IMG/VR virus record: IMGVR_UViG_3300033145_000111
Location: 1-48,433 of that record
Origin: a virus
Length of the DNA: 48,433 bases
Reading direction: 5' to 3' (one strand)
Every line of letters starts with the position of its first letter. The stretch's first letter is position 1. A model generated the notes under the pieces. The model did not search any database and was not told the DNA's origin. It saw nothing but the letters and a program-made list of their open reading frames with translations. This document shows, one piece after another, positions 1 to 7,909 of the stretch. Both the position numbers and the translations under genes were made by a program.

Positions 1-114
1 GGATTAATAATAATTGCATTAGCACCCGTTGAGTACAAGATAAAGCTCATGCCTGCCACCGCAGCCGGAAGGTCGTATGTCCCCGCTCCTGTTGCAAAAA
101 AGGCTGAGCCGTAC
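1..114. repeat. Terminal direct repeat, left copy
   Basis: These 114 bases are identical to 48320-48433. This is either a true terminal redundancy or the overlap left when a circular genome is assembled as a linear contig. A gene reads through the join in frame, which supports continuity of the molecule. Confidence 0.97.
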
Positions 115-1196
115 ATTCCAACAGCTGTCATCTCAGCTTGACTCATGTTATTAGCGTCAGAGTTAATAGTGATAGCACCTTGAATCGTGCCGGTAGTGAC
201 GAGATTGATAGCACTAAAATCTAACTTAGTGACTCCTGTCGATGTTGAAATTACTACTGCGTTAGCCGTGTCATCAAAGTTAAGAGTTAGGTCCTCGTCA
301 TTACCATCGCCAAGCCCTAAAACCGTGATAGCCCCATCTCCGTCTCCTGTCAGTTTCACTCCGGCAGAGCCAAGAGAATAGGAAGCTAATCCGATAATAC
401 TGGCAACAGAGGTCCCAGACTTAAAGGAAACTGTATTTGCCGCCGACCCTACATGAATATCAAAGTCCTCATCGTTAGTCCCAAAGAAGGTAAACTCACC
501 AGAGGCGTACCCGAACTCTCCAACGGCATCCGGAGTTGTGTCGCCAAGGACTACCCCTCCAAGGCTCATAGCGCCAAGCCCGTCAAGGGTAACATTAGCT
601 CCAAGGCTGATCGTAGGATTATCCCCATTAGTAAAAGTCAGTGCATCCCGCCAGGTCGTGTTATCAACATCGTAGATTTGAAACTTCAGGGCATGAGCAG
701 TGGTAGTCGTGCTTACCCGGATGATACCGCCATCGGTCAAGAACAGATCGTCTAAGGTAGGCTGAGATACCCATGTTGGTGCACCTGCCCCGTTAGCCTG
801 AAGAAGATAATTGACTGTCCCAGCAGCTAACCATCCATAAGTATTATCAGCTGTGCCATAAAGTATCCCACCATTAGTTTCAGTCTGCCCAGAGATTGAT
901 GCTAAACCTGCACTATAGGCTTGAACATCAGTACCTATGATAAGACCTATATTCACACGAAGATCTGCTTCATTAGTGCTTCCTAATAGAGTAATTACAT
1001 CTGCTGAAGGCGTGATGCCTGCAAAGGTATCCAAGTCAGCGTCATATTCTTGAACATCAACTCCTATTTCTAGGCCTAATGAAGCAGCTGTTACCCCACC
1101 TCGTCCTACAGGTCCTCTACCATGAGGAGAAGCAAATGCTAAAGTACTAAATAACAAGACAATCAAGACCGTTAAATATTTAAACAATCTATTCAT
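1..1196 (-). CDS. Tail fibre/appendage protein with signal peptide (N-terminal part; continues at 48319)
   Basis: The frame is open leftward from an ATG at 1196 (GAGGTG just upstream) to base 1. Through the terminal repeat it continues to the stop at 48160, giving about 451 residues in all. Residues 1-22 look like a classical Sec signal peptide: basic start (R3, K6), a Leu/Val-rich core, and AFA before the predicted cut. The rest is a Gly/Asp/Thr/Asn-rich beta-strand protein typical of phage fibres, ending in a compact domain that resembles the small domain shared by the proteins at 38624 and 39439. It lies in the appendage locus with 45891-47393 and 47396-48157, and is probably part of a tail appendage or a secreted surface-acting protein. 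One copy of the genome-wide 25-bp dyad lies inside codons 3-10. The fibre role is inferred from composition and context. Confidence 0.72.
   Translation of the reverse strand, partial: MNRLFKYLTVLIVLLFSTLAFASPHGRGPVGRGGVTAASLGLEIGVDVQEYDADLDTFAGITPSADVITLLGSTNEADLRVNIGLIIGTDVQAYSAGLASISGQTETNGGILYGTADNTYGWLAAGTVNYLLQANGAGAPTWVSQPTLDDLFLTDGGIIRVSTTTTAHALKFQIYDVDNTTWRDALTFTNGDNPTISLGANVTLDGLGAMSLGGVVLGDTTPDAVGEFGYASGEFTFFGTNDEDFDIHVGSAANTVSFKSGTSVASIIGLASYSLGSAGVKLTGDGDGAITVLGLGDGNDEDLTLNFDDTANAVVISTSTGVTKLDFSAINLVTTGTIQGAITINSDANNMSQAEMTAVGMYGSAFFATGAGTYDLPAAVAGMSFILYSTGANAIIIN
1166..1190. repeat. 25-bp dyad repeat, copy 1
   Basis: Half-sites AGACCGTTAAAT and TTTAAACAATCT. Lies inside the first codons of the fibre gene starting at 1196. 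Confidence 0.85.
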
Positions 1197-1204
1197 GATA
1201 CACC

Positions 1205-1513
1205 TCACTTGTAATATGTAGCTATTACCACAGCGTCTTCTTGATCGACTGCAGCTATCATACGAAAGTTTTGAATTGAATGAGGATCTACTATATATAT
1301 GTTATCTCCAGAGACTACAAGATGACCGTCAACTGGAGCAACAATAGGGTCTCCTCCATCAATTCGATATCTAATGCTAGCATCTTCAATTGTTAAGAAG
1401 ATTGCATTAGAGTCAGCCCGATAAGTTGCATCTAGTCTTACGACTGCAAGGCTGGTAATAGTAAGTTTTTCATAATAGAAAGGAGTCCTGTCTAATTCTT
1501 GAGTATAGTTCAT
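1205..1513 (-). CDS. Hypothetical beta-rich phage protein
   Basis: The protein has 102 residues, with start ATG at 1513 preceded by GGAAGG, and a 25-bp dyad (1529-1553) just upstream of that site. No signal peptide or membrane segment is visible. It looks like a single beta domain of alternating hydrophobic strands (for example DNIYIVDP). It lies between the holin candidate and the signal-peptide-bearing fibre gene in the leftward late block, so a virion or appendage accessory role is possible. I do not recognise the family. Confidence 0.6.
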   Translation of the reverse strand: MNYTQELDRTPFYYEKLTITSLAVVRLDATYRADSNAIFLTIEDASIRYRIDGGDPIVAPVDGHLVVSGDNIYIVDPHSIQNFRMIAAVDQEDAVVIATYYK

Positions 1514-1528
1514 TGTAGCACCTTCCTT

Positions 1529-1553
1529 AGTTCGTTTGAAAATTGAACGGTCT
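1529..1553. repeat. 25-bp dyad repeat, copy 2
   Basis: Half-sites AGTTCGTTTGAA and ATTGAACGGTCT. Between the holin candidate stop and the ribosome site of the leftward gene at 1513. Confidence 0.88.
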
Positions 1554-1819
1554 TAGAAATCAAACCACTGTTTGACGTAGCCAGTAACCACTACAAATGC
1601 TCCACCGCCAAAACCTGATACTGAAGCAATAGCAGTGTCTTTTTTCCCTTTGTTTTTTATCTTATTAAACTTTCCTTTACATTCTTCAACTTGTGACTTA
1701 TGACAAGTTACCATCTCATCTATCCTTGCTCCCATGCTGTCTAACATGTCAAATGTTAGTGCCTTAGTTGTTTTCTCATCTGCGTTTACGTAGGTTTCTT
1801 TCTTCACTCCGTGACTCAT
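1553..1819 (-). CDS. Small C-terminal-membrane protein, holin candidate
   Basis: The chosen start is the ATG at 1819. It overlaps the terminase stop as ATGA and has GGAG upstream. The upstream in-frame ATG at 1831 lies inside the terminase gene and is less likely. The 88-residue protein has a charged, probably coiled N-terminal two thirds (Lys/Glu-rich, with the CHKSQVEECKGKF region) and one hydrophobic segment near residues 62-82 rich in Gly and Val. A short cytoplasmic coil followed by one C-terminal membrane helix is the layout of XhlA-type lysis proteins. The holin role is inferred from layout and position only; endolysin lies in the same block. Confidence 0.5.
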   Translation of the reverse strand: MSHGVKKETYVNADEKTTKALTFDMLDSMGARIDEMVTCHKSQVEECKGKFNKIKNKGKKDTAIASVSGFGGGAFVVVTGYVKQWFDF

Positions 1820-3357
1820 GCGTATCTCCAATTCTCGACGGCTGGTTCATAGTCGAGTTCTTTGTACTCAGAATCAATATCATTAGGGTCTTCCTTTGGA
1901 CTAAAGTATCGTTCGCCTAGTTCAAGCATCTCAATTATGTATGCAAAGCAATCCATTATGTCCCAGAGTGCTGAGCGTGGAAACATTAAGAGTTGCTGTT
2001 CAAGCTTTTTAACTGTAGCACATGAGGCGTTGTGATATATATAGCCACCTCGATAATAGGGAACAAGCTCCTTAACACGAAGCTCTTTCTTCATTCCACC
2101 ACGGGCTTTAAGCCAGACAAGTTCAAAGAACGACCCTCGACGAAACATCTCATTTTTAATAGGTTGCTTAATAAATTCATTGAGAGAAGTTTCCTCAATA
2201 CCAAGGACTTTTGCTCCTAGTCTCTGTCCCATACCAAACATAGCATCGTAGATCTCATCAGGGTAAAGTTTCTCTGATATAATGTCTCTGATATAAAGTT
2301 TAGCACTTGCAAGGTCTATGCCTACTCCGACAATAGCTGATTCAGCACTGTGAACTTTCACAGTCTTTGCAGGGTCAAGGATGACTACTGTCTCAATGTT
2401 ATTATCTTGCTGAACTTCAACATCGAGTTTCTTAAGATCATCTTCTGTTCCATGTCGTTCTGGAGGTAAGTTGTAATAGCGAAAGTAATCTTGGCGAAAG
2501 GCTGAATCTTTAGTTGAGATAGGTAAGTTACGTAGCTCACGAAAGAAGACATCTGTCTGTCCAGCGTCAACATGCTGCTGCCATTCCTTTTGAATATCTG
2601 CATTAGACATAAAGTCAGGAGCTGAGGATTTAAAGTTGTCGTCGCAAGCCTCGAGTCGTATTGAGTCCCACTCAGACGACTCAATTAGTTTTTGTAGCAC
2701 AGAGTCTTCATGCTTTAAAGTATCAATGTAGACTATTTTCCAATTTTTAGAGTTCTTCCCTATCCGTGGAATGGCTTTGATCACATCTGCATAAAGCCAC
2801 TCATACCAAGATTTACGAATCTCATCGTTGTTAATTTTTTGCGGGTCTTCAAGGTCGTCTATTACTATTAGCCCAGGGCGGTCATTCTTGAAAAGCACTC
2901 CACGGACTTGCTGCCCAGCACCACGAGGCCAGACTAATGTATCATAAGCGACCCAGGCTTTTTTGCTAAACGTTTCTTCGAACTCCTTAGCATTAACATC
3001 TCGATATTTGAAGTGGCCGAAGAAGGCTCTTATTTCTCTGTTGGTGACTAGTTCACGGCGTAAGTTTTCAGTCTGAAGCGAGGCAGCGTCATGACTTTTG
3101 TTTATGTAGCAGATGAATCCTGTGTGATGGAATAGGATGTAACGAGCCATTAGAGCAAGTGCTACGATTGAAGTCTTTCCCCAACCACGAGGTGCAGCGA
3201 TGGCAACCTTTTGTGCTGGTCCGTCTATGAGATCAAAGATCTTCCCATGCACAGATTCAGCAAAAGGAAGTTCAAAGCGCTCAGGGAAGAACGTTTTAGC
3301 AGTTGCTCGTGTTGAGAAGCTGCATTGAGTTAAGATTTGTTCTAAGTATTTATCCAT
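1816..3357 (-). CDS. terL: Large terminase subunit (DNA-packaging ATPase/nuclease)
   Basis: This 513-residue protein drives genome packaging into the prohead through the portal and cuts the concatemer. An N-terminal ATPase carries Walker A APRGWGKT (55-62) and a Walker B strand LIVIDDLED (163-171). The C-terminal RNase H-like nuclease shows its acidic residues in ILDPA (Asp328), GIEET (Glu388/389) and WDIMDCFAY (Asp469). Length and motif order are normal for the family. It starts 5 bases after the tail spike stop with no clear ribosome site, so it is probably translationally coupled. It is separated from the small terminase candidate by three genes. Confidence 0.95.
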   Translation of the reverse strand: MDKYLEQILTQCSFSTRATAKTFFPERFELPFAESVHGKIFDLIDGPAQKVAIAAPRGWGKTSIVALALMARYILFHHTGFICYINKSHDAASLQTENLRRELVTNREIRAFFGHFKYRDVNAKEFEETFSKKAWVAYDTLVWPRGAGQQVRGVLFKNDRPGLIVIDDLEDPQKINNDEIRKSWYEWLYADVIKAIPRIGKNSKNWKIVYIDTLKHEDSVLQKLIESSEWDSIRLEACDDNFKSSAPDFMSNADIQKEWQQHVDAGQTDVFFRELRNLPISTKDSAFRQDYFRYYNLPPERHGTEDDLKKLDVEVQQDNNIETVVILDPAKTVKVHSAESAIVGVGIDLASAKLYIRDIISEKLYPDEIYDAMFGMGQRLGAKVLGIEETSLNEFIKQPIKNEMFRRGSFFELVWLKARGGMKKELRVKELVPYYRGGYIYHNASCATVKKLEQQLLMFPRSALWDIMDCFAYIIEMLELGERYFSPKEDPNDIDSEYKELDYEPAVENWRYA

Positions 3358-3362
3358 AAGAT

Positions 3363-5798
3363 TTATAATATAGCGTAGTGTTTTCTATAGATTACTATGA
3401 CTAACATAGTAGTATCATTCCCAGCGTTCCCACCAAATTCTGCACCACCAGTGTTAAACAGTCGAATTGCTTTATTCCTTATACTGCTTGCAGCAGTTGT
3501 TCCAAGAGCTAAACCATTAGCCATTATTACATAGTTTGCATTTTTATCAATAAATCCTGTCATTTCGATAGCTGCTGATATATCAACTCCATTACTATAC
3601 TCAACAACCAGATTATCACCTGCTTCTGTCAGTACATTTGAACCGTAGTCTAGCATTAGAATAACTCTGACTAGTTCCAAATACCAGTATGTTCCAGCAG
3701 TTGCTACAAGTTCTTTTGGTGATGCACGTAAGTTTTTAATCTCATTGTTTGTTAGTGTGACTTTTTCTACGAAGTAATTATTACTGGTTTCATATACAGT
3801 TGGAGGTGCTCCAGTTATTAATATACTATCATACCAGTTATTTGCATTATGCTCAGACTCAAAAGGCGTAGTTACATTGTCCATAACTACTTTACCGAAG
3901 ATGTTCCCATAGGTAAGATCATTATCAATTCCTATAGTACAGAATGATAATGTGACATCTCCGATAACTGCACCTTTTCCAGATATTTTCATACCATAGT
4001 CCCACCTATCAGATGTATCATACCCAGTGATAAATAATTCTGGGAAGTAGGTAGGGAGGCTAGTCGCCGTATTCTGTATATAAGCACCAGCTGGATCTTG
4101 GGTACTTAAGGATGGATCAGCAGGATCAAATGGTGGGATTGTTATAGTATCACTTCCATGGATGTTTAGATTAAATGTAGAATAAGCATTATTATATGAT
4201 CTTAAGCCTCTCCAACCAACATTCTGGATTGTTCCAGAGACACTAGAATAAAATGTTCCTTTGATATCTATTCCTGTGTCTAGTACATTATTCATAGATA
4301 CATTATTTATATGGATACGTGAAATGTAGTTTGCAGTAGGATCATTGTGACCTATTTCTAAGCCACGAAGAACATTGTTAATCTTTGCATTATTTACAGT
4401 TACGTCTGTAATCATGTTGTTATAAGCACCAGAACAAGAAATGTCCATTGCTTGAGGGGAAAGCCCATCATCACCTACAAAGATAGGACTATTGACAGTG
4501 ATGTTGGAGATGTTTTGAAATGGGTCAGCTCCTAAAGTAGTATCTGTCTGAATCTGCATACCGGCTACTTGTACAGCAGTATGTATAATTGGATTGTTGA
4601 AAGTGATACGATTAGCATAGATAACATTTAGAGATCCTTGCCATGCTCGATAGCGGTTATCTGCTTCCGCCCCTCGTACATCAAGACAATGAAATATGCC
4701 GTCATTTACTACCACATCATGTGTTTGTCCTGTTGCGGCTCGAGGACCAAAAGTAACCATTCCGTTAAAGGTAGAAGAACTAAAATCATAGATCATGTTT
4801 GAGCCAGTAAATAATACTTCTTGATCACCATCAGCTCCAAATAGATAAGTTTTGCCTGGGGCGGTTTTAAAGGTATTGCCACCATTTTCAGAGACAGATG
4901 CAAGTGCTTCTTCAAATGCGTCCTCATCATCAGTTGTTCCATCTCCAATAACACCAAACCATTCTGGAAGGACAGGGTTTTTCATCCCTACTGGGAATGT
5001 AAGAGCACCTATCCCAGTAAAACTAAATATCTGATAATCTCCAGCCTCTATAGATAAACCTGCAGGGATGATTAAGTCTGTGCTTATTTCACTTGACGTA
5101 GAAATCTCTAATATTACTTCTTCATCCTCAACCCAAGTAACTATACTACGAAGACGGTTGAACCAGGAAAGTTTAAGTCTAGTGCCATCAAGAAAGTCAA
5201 GGTCTCCAGCACCTGAGAAGATTTGGTAATTTTCAGCTTCTATATTCTTGATGTTAGATATAGTATCACCAGCGTTAACTGTTATGATAAGAGGAGATTC
5301 CCAGCGGAGAGTTACGTCGTTGCCTACTGCCATGTCGTTAGTAGTTGTTTCAGCCTCAGAAATTACTATAGTTAAAGTATCATCAGAGGTTACGTCTAAG
5401 GCTTCGTCAAGGTCTGAGAACCATGAGGAGCGGATGACAGAGCCTGTTACAAAGTCAATGTCACCAGTACCTGAGAATATCTGTCGGTCAGCGTCTGCTG
5501 AGACATCAAGTGTGTTGATAGTTAATTGCCCTGAATTGTTAATAGCGCCATCTTTGACAAATCTAAGACGTACATTAGCAGGGATTGTTAAGGCTGTGGT
5601 TGTCTCTGATCTGGCAATGTAGAGAGTTTGGTTAGTAGCTCCTATGTCAGTTATGGCATCATCTATGGTTAAGTAAGCACGAGAATCAGTCCAGAGGCCA
5701 CTAGTCCCAGTCATTATTGCATCAGTCATGTAGGTTGTAGCTGCTACATTTAGTATTAGGGATAATGAAAGGAAGAGTAAAAGGAATAGTTTTTTCAT
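3363..5798 (-). CDS. Tail spike with signal peptide, three N-terminal repeats and a pectate-lyase-like beta-helix
   Basis: The protein has 811 residues. It starts at 5798 with GGAGG eight bases upstream and a dyad copy (5808-5832) beyond that. Residues 1-20 form a typical Sec signal (KK, then a long Leu/Ser core, VAA). Three related modules follow, marked QIFSGTGDIDF (106-116), QIFSGAGDLDF (192-202) and QIFSFTGIGALTF (256-268), each followed by SWF or EWF. From about 279 the EWFGVIGDGTTDD signature opens a pectate-lyase-3-type right-handed beta-helix with many NN/VN strand turns up to about residue 650. Such proteins bind or cleave surface polysaccharide. The signal peptide is odd for a virion spike. 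It could also be an exported depolymerase. Confidence 0.85.
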   Translation of the reverse strand: MKKLFLLLFLSLSLILNVAATTYMTDAIMTGTSGLWTDSRAYLTIDDAITDIGATNQTLYIARSETTTALTIPANVRLRFVKDGAINNSGQLTINTLDVSADADRQIFSGTGDIDFVTGSVIRSSWFSDLDEALDVTSDDTLTIVISEAETTTNDMAVGNDVTLRWESPLIITVNAGDTISNIKNIEAENYQIFSGAGDLDFLDGTRLKLSWFNRLRSIVTWVEDEEVILEISTSSEISTDLIIPAGLSIEAGDYQIFSFTGIGALTFPVGMKNPVLPEWFGVIGDGTTDDEDAFEEALASVSENGGNTFKTAPGKTYLFGADGDQEVLFTGSNMIYDFSSSTFNGMVTFGPRAATGQTHDVVVNDGIFHCLDVRGAEADNRYRAWQGSLNVIYANRITFNNPIIHTAVQVAGMQIQTDTTLGADPFQNISNITVNSPIFVGDDGLSPQAMDISCSGAYNNMITDVTVNNAKINNVLRGLEIGHNDPTANYISRIHINNVSMNNVLDTGIDIKGTFYSSVSGTIQNVGWRGLRSYNNAYSTFNLNIHGSDTITIPPFDPADPSLSTQDPAGAYIQNTATSLPTYFPELFITGYDTSDRWDYGMKISGKGAVIGDVTLSFCTIGIDNDLTYGNIFGKVVMDNVTTPFESEHNANNWYDSILITGAPPTVYETSNNYFVEKVTLTNNEIKNLRASPKELVATAGTYWYLELVRVILMLDYGSNVLTEAGDNLVVEYSNGVDISAAIEMTGFIDKNANYVIMANGLALGTTAASSIRNKAIRLFNTGGAEFGGNAGNDTTMLVIVIYRKHYAIL

Positions 5799-5807
5799 AT
5801 TGCCTCC

Positions 5808-5832
5808 AGATTGTTTATAATTTAAACGGTCT
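5808..5832. repeat. 25-bp dyad repeat, copy 3
   Basis: Half-sites AGATTGTTTATA and TTTAAACGGTCT. Directly before the ribosome site of the tail spike gene (5798). Confidence 0.88.
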
Positions 5833-5838
5833 TTGGTG

Positions 5839-6309
5839 TTATCTAAGTCTCGGATTGCTGGATTTGTCGGTTATTAAGTCAGGATCTATGTCAGCTGCTT
5901 GCGGTGTTTCTCCCTTGAAGAAGGCTCTGTCTCCACCATAGCTTACTGCCTGATAATAAGTCATTACTCGTCTAAGACGTAAGATATCAAGTTTCTGATC
6001 TTCTTTCCCTTCACCGTGTGGAACATCTTGGATAACTACTGTCATATTCCATAGAAAAACCCTATCAGCGATTACCTTGTCTTCTTCTGTTTCTCCCTCA
6101 TAGTACATCCAGTCGTGTACTTGACAGGCAAGGAAAAGGCTCTCGCCCCATGCTGTGTCAGGTACAAGCCAGTCGCCGAGTCCTCCAGGGCCACAGCCAC
6201 CTGTGTGTTTCTCAATACTCTCTTCAGATGATTCAATAAAGGAAGTAGAAAGTAAAAGGTTAAATCCTTCATAATTATGTATGATTAAGTCCCACTTTCC
6301 AGCCTTCAT
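5839..6309 (-). CDS. Phospholipase A2-like / DUF1353-like HD-motif protein
   Basis: The protein has 156 residues, with its start overlapping the endolysin stop as ATGA and GAGGAG upstream. Residues 39-43 are CGPGG, followed by ACQVHDWMYYEG (61-72) and AD (81-82). A Gly-rich loop, then Cys-x-x-His-Asp and a downstream Ala-Asp, is the arrangement of PLA2-type catalytic sites. The WLVPDTAWG...HDWMY...ADRVF pattern also recalls phage DUF1353 proteins. It sits beside an M15 endolysin, so it may help break the envelope or act during entry. Membrane lipid hydrolysis is an inference, and I cannot decide between the two families by eye. Confidence 0.55.
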   Translation of the reverse strand: MKAGKWDLIIHNYEGFNLLLSTSFIESSEESIEKHTGGCGPGGLGDWLVPDTAWGESLFLACQVHDWMYYEGETEEDKVIADRVFLWNMTVVIQDVPHGEGKEDQKLDILRLRRVMTYYQAVSYGGDRAFFKGETPQAADIDPDLITDKSSNPRLR

Positions 6310-6659
6310 CTGTCTCCTCTGTTATACTGAAAGTGAATCCATTCTACAGGACCTTTTTTAGTTTCATGCTTCCTATAATAACCATAGTAGTTAGAGCCAA
6401 GAATTGCTTGCATGTTAGTGATAATTTCTTCTCTATTAATGCTTTCTGGTAAATCCCTTGTTCTTAAATCCAGTGCGTCAAAGATTGGTGGAAGATGCTT
6501 TGAATGCTTTGCTCCACCTTCTACTTCTTCACATCCACGAGTTATTTTAAGTACGTAGTCTTCAGGGTAGCTTTGTTCTGCAGCAAAGAGTATTCTTCTA
6601 ATACTACATTTCCAGTGCTCAACTGTTAGAATCACACTGTTCTTCTGCAGAACTCTCAT
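6306..6659 (-). CDS. Endolysin candidate, peptidase M15 (VanY/L-Ala-D-Glu peptidase) type
   Basis: I place the start at the ATG at 6659 (GAGG/AAAGAGA upstream), giving 117 residues. An in-frame ATG at 6686 would add nine. The M15 zinc-site pattern is visible: KHSKH (His55), FDALDLR (Asp61/Asp64) and EWIHFQY (His109). M15 phage enzymes cut the peptide stems of peptidoglycan at lysis. The gene overlaps the end of the small terminase candidate by about 40 bases and abuts the PLA2-like gene, forming a small lysis-like group. No signal peptide is seen, so it would need a holin for release. The family call is by motif only. Confidence 0.68.
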   Translation of the reverse strand: MRVLQKNSVILTVEHWKCSIRRILFAAEQSYPEDYVLKITRGCEEVEGGAKHSKHLPPIFDALDLRTRDLPESINREEIITNMQAILGSNYYGYYRKHETKKGPVEWIHFQYNRGDR

Positions 6660-7221
6660 TCTCTTTAACTTCCTCAGGCTCAGCATCTATGATCATTCCA
6701 GATTCACGCGCAGCTTGAACCCCACGCTTTTTAAATTCCTCAAGTTCGTCCTTGGTTAGTGTAGTACTAATCGATTGGCTTTGAATACGTGTAGGAGCAC
6801 GGAGACCGCTTAGTTCAAGTAATACAGTGTCAGCGACTTTCTTCTTATCATTCATGTTACACTCTCCAGACTCATCGTCGAAGATTTCATGATAGACACT
6901 GAGTGCCTTGTTAGATAATACTCGGATTTTTTCTACTGTTTTTTTAGCTTCATTATCTCGTTCAAGACGCATGTCGGAAAGTTTCTTTTCACCTAGATCA
7001 GAGTTTAAGGTACCAGAAACTGTTCTAGGAGCAATATTAAGAATCTCAGCTATGTCTACGCTCTTATATCCTTTAGCAGCAAGATTAATAATCTCATGAC
7101 TTCGCTGCCAGAGAGACTTAATGTTGTAAGTCTTACGTACTTCTCCTTCAGGGACTCGTCTCTTATCAACGTCCCTGAACTCAAGACCATAAAGACCCTT
7201 TCTTGTCTGTACGTTTTCCAT
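6619..7221 (-). CDS. terS: Small terminase subunit candidate (HTH protein)
   Basis: This 200-residue protein is the first gene of the leftward block, downstream of a good promoter at 7255-7283. Residues about 50-75 form a helix-turn-helix (KGYKSVDIAEILNIAPRTVS). A charged helical middle region and an acidic Glu/Ser-rich tail follow. An N-terminal DNA-binding domain followed by an oligomerisation region and acidic tail is the layout of small terminases, which recognise the packaging site. Large terminase lies about 3 kb further on in the same block. A transcription regulator is an alternative. Confidence 0.62.
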   Translation of the reverse strand: MENVQTRKGLYGLEFRDVDKRRVPEGEVRKTYNIKSLWQRSHEIINLAAKGYKSVDIAEILNIAPRTVSGTLNSDLGEKKLSDMRLERDNEAKKTVEKIRVLSNKALSVYHEIFDDESGECNMNDKKKVADTVLLELSGLRAPTRIQSQSISTTLTKDELEEFKKRGVQAARESGMIIDAEPEEVKENESSAEEQCDSNS

Positions 7222-7254
7222 TAGTCACCCTTAAAATAAATTTCTAATAGTCTC

Positions 7255-7283
7255 ATGATAACAGAAGAACACCAAAAAGTCAA
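7255..7283 (-). promoter_or_regulatory. Leftward sigma70-type promoter for the late block
   Basis: Read leftward: -35 TTGACT (7278-7283), 17-bp spacer, extended -10 TGT then TATCAT (7255-7260). It lies about 35 bases before the ATG at 7221 and is the only consensus-like leftward promoter I see at the head of the structural block. Confidence 0.72.
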
Positions 7284-7346
7284 CGTAATTTTTAGCACAT
7301 TCATTGCATCTTTGTCTACGATCTAATTAACTATGAAGTTTCCACC

Positions 7347-7371
7347 AGACCGTTCAATTTTTAAACATACT
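7347..7371. repeat. 25-bp dyad repeat, copy 4
   Basis: Half-sites AGACCGTTCAAT and TTTAAACATACT. In the divergent control region, upstream of the leftward promoter. Confidence 0.85.
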
Positions 7372-7531
7372 ACCTCTCATCCTTTCTGGACGATGTTAGG
7401 TATAATTAATGTACCACATTGTACGATTATATAGTTAGGGATAAAATGTGAGAGAGGTAACCCCGGCACTATTACATCAAAGTTCCCCCATCGACCTTGG
7501 ATGAACGGTATTTGTTCGTGTACGATTTATA

Positions 7532-7559
7532 TTGACATTGGTGTCCAGTCTGGTAATAT
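7532..7559 (+). promoter_or_regulatory. Rightward early promoter 1
   Basis: -35 TTGACA (7532-7537), 16-bp spacer, -10 TAATAT (7554-7559), about 88 bases before the first rightward ATG at 7647. It shares the start TTGACATTG and the stretch TCTGGTAAT with the promoter at 11475. Confidence 0.7.
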
Positions 7560-7646
7560 GTAATCAATGCAATATGCATTATGTTCTTTGATAATTGAAT
7601 ATCGGTTTAGAATATTGTATCGGATATCATCAATGGAGGTGGTATC

Positions 7647-7814
7647 ATGGAAACAATCAAGGACGTGGTTCGTGTACAAGTACTAGATAATAATGAAATG
7701 GAATTGGTGCTTAAGTCCGGTGATGTTGGGATACACTATGGAACAATCGATAATATAATAATCGATGAATCCGGAAACGATACACTTATCGTAACATATG
7801 ATACAATGGACTAA
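7647..7814 (+). CDS. Small early protein, unknown
   Basis: A 55-residue acidic protein (METIKDVVRV start) with GGAGGTGG upstream of the ATG at 7647. It is the first rightward gene after promoter 1, a position often held by phage proteins that act on the host early in infection. The sequence looks like a small beta-sheet domain of alternating strands. I do not recognise it. Confidence 0.6.
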   Translation: METIKDVVRVQVLDNNEMELVLKSGDVGIHYGTIDNIIIDESGNDTLIVTYDTMD

Positions 7815-7909
7815 ATAAACAATTATCCGGTATGATATACTAAGCCGATATTCATTCATACAATTAAATGCTCCATGTTGTCACATCCAATATGAAAGGG
7901 GTACACAAC

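Larger units (their letters stand above)
7222..7646. promoter_or_regulatory. Divergent control region (non-coding, about 425 bp)
   Basis: There is no convincing gene here, only open frames shorter than about 35 codons. It contains the leftward promoter (7255-7283), a 25-bp dyad copy (7347-7371), the rightward promoter (7532-7559) and a near-identical pair TGTACGATTATAT (7420-7432) and TGTACGATTTATAT (7519-7532). The second member of the pair runs into the -35 box of the rightward promoter and could be an operator. Both halves of the genome are transcribed away from here. Confidence 0.7.

Noticed and set aside
453-755. A 100-codon rightward frame
   Set aside because: It lies opposite the fibre gene that spans the contig ends; no ribosome site and no sensible protein pattern.
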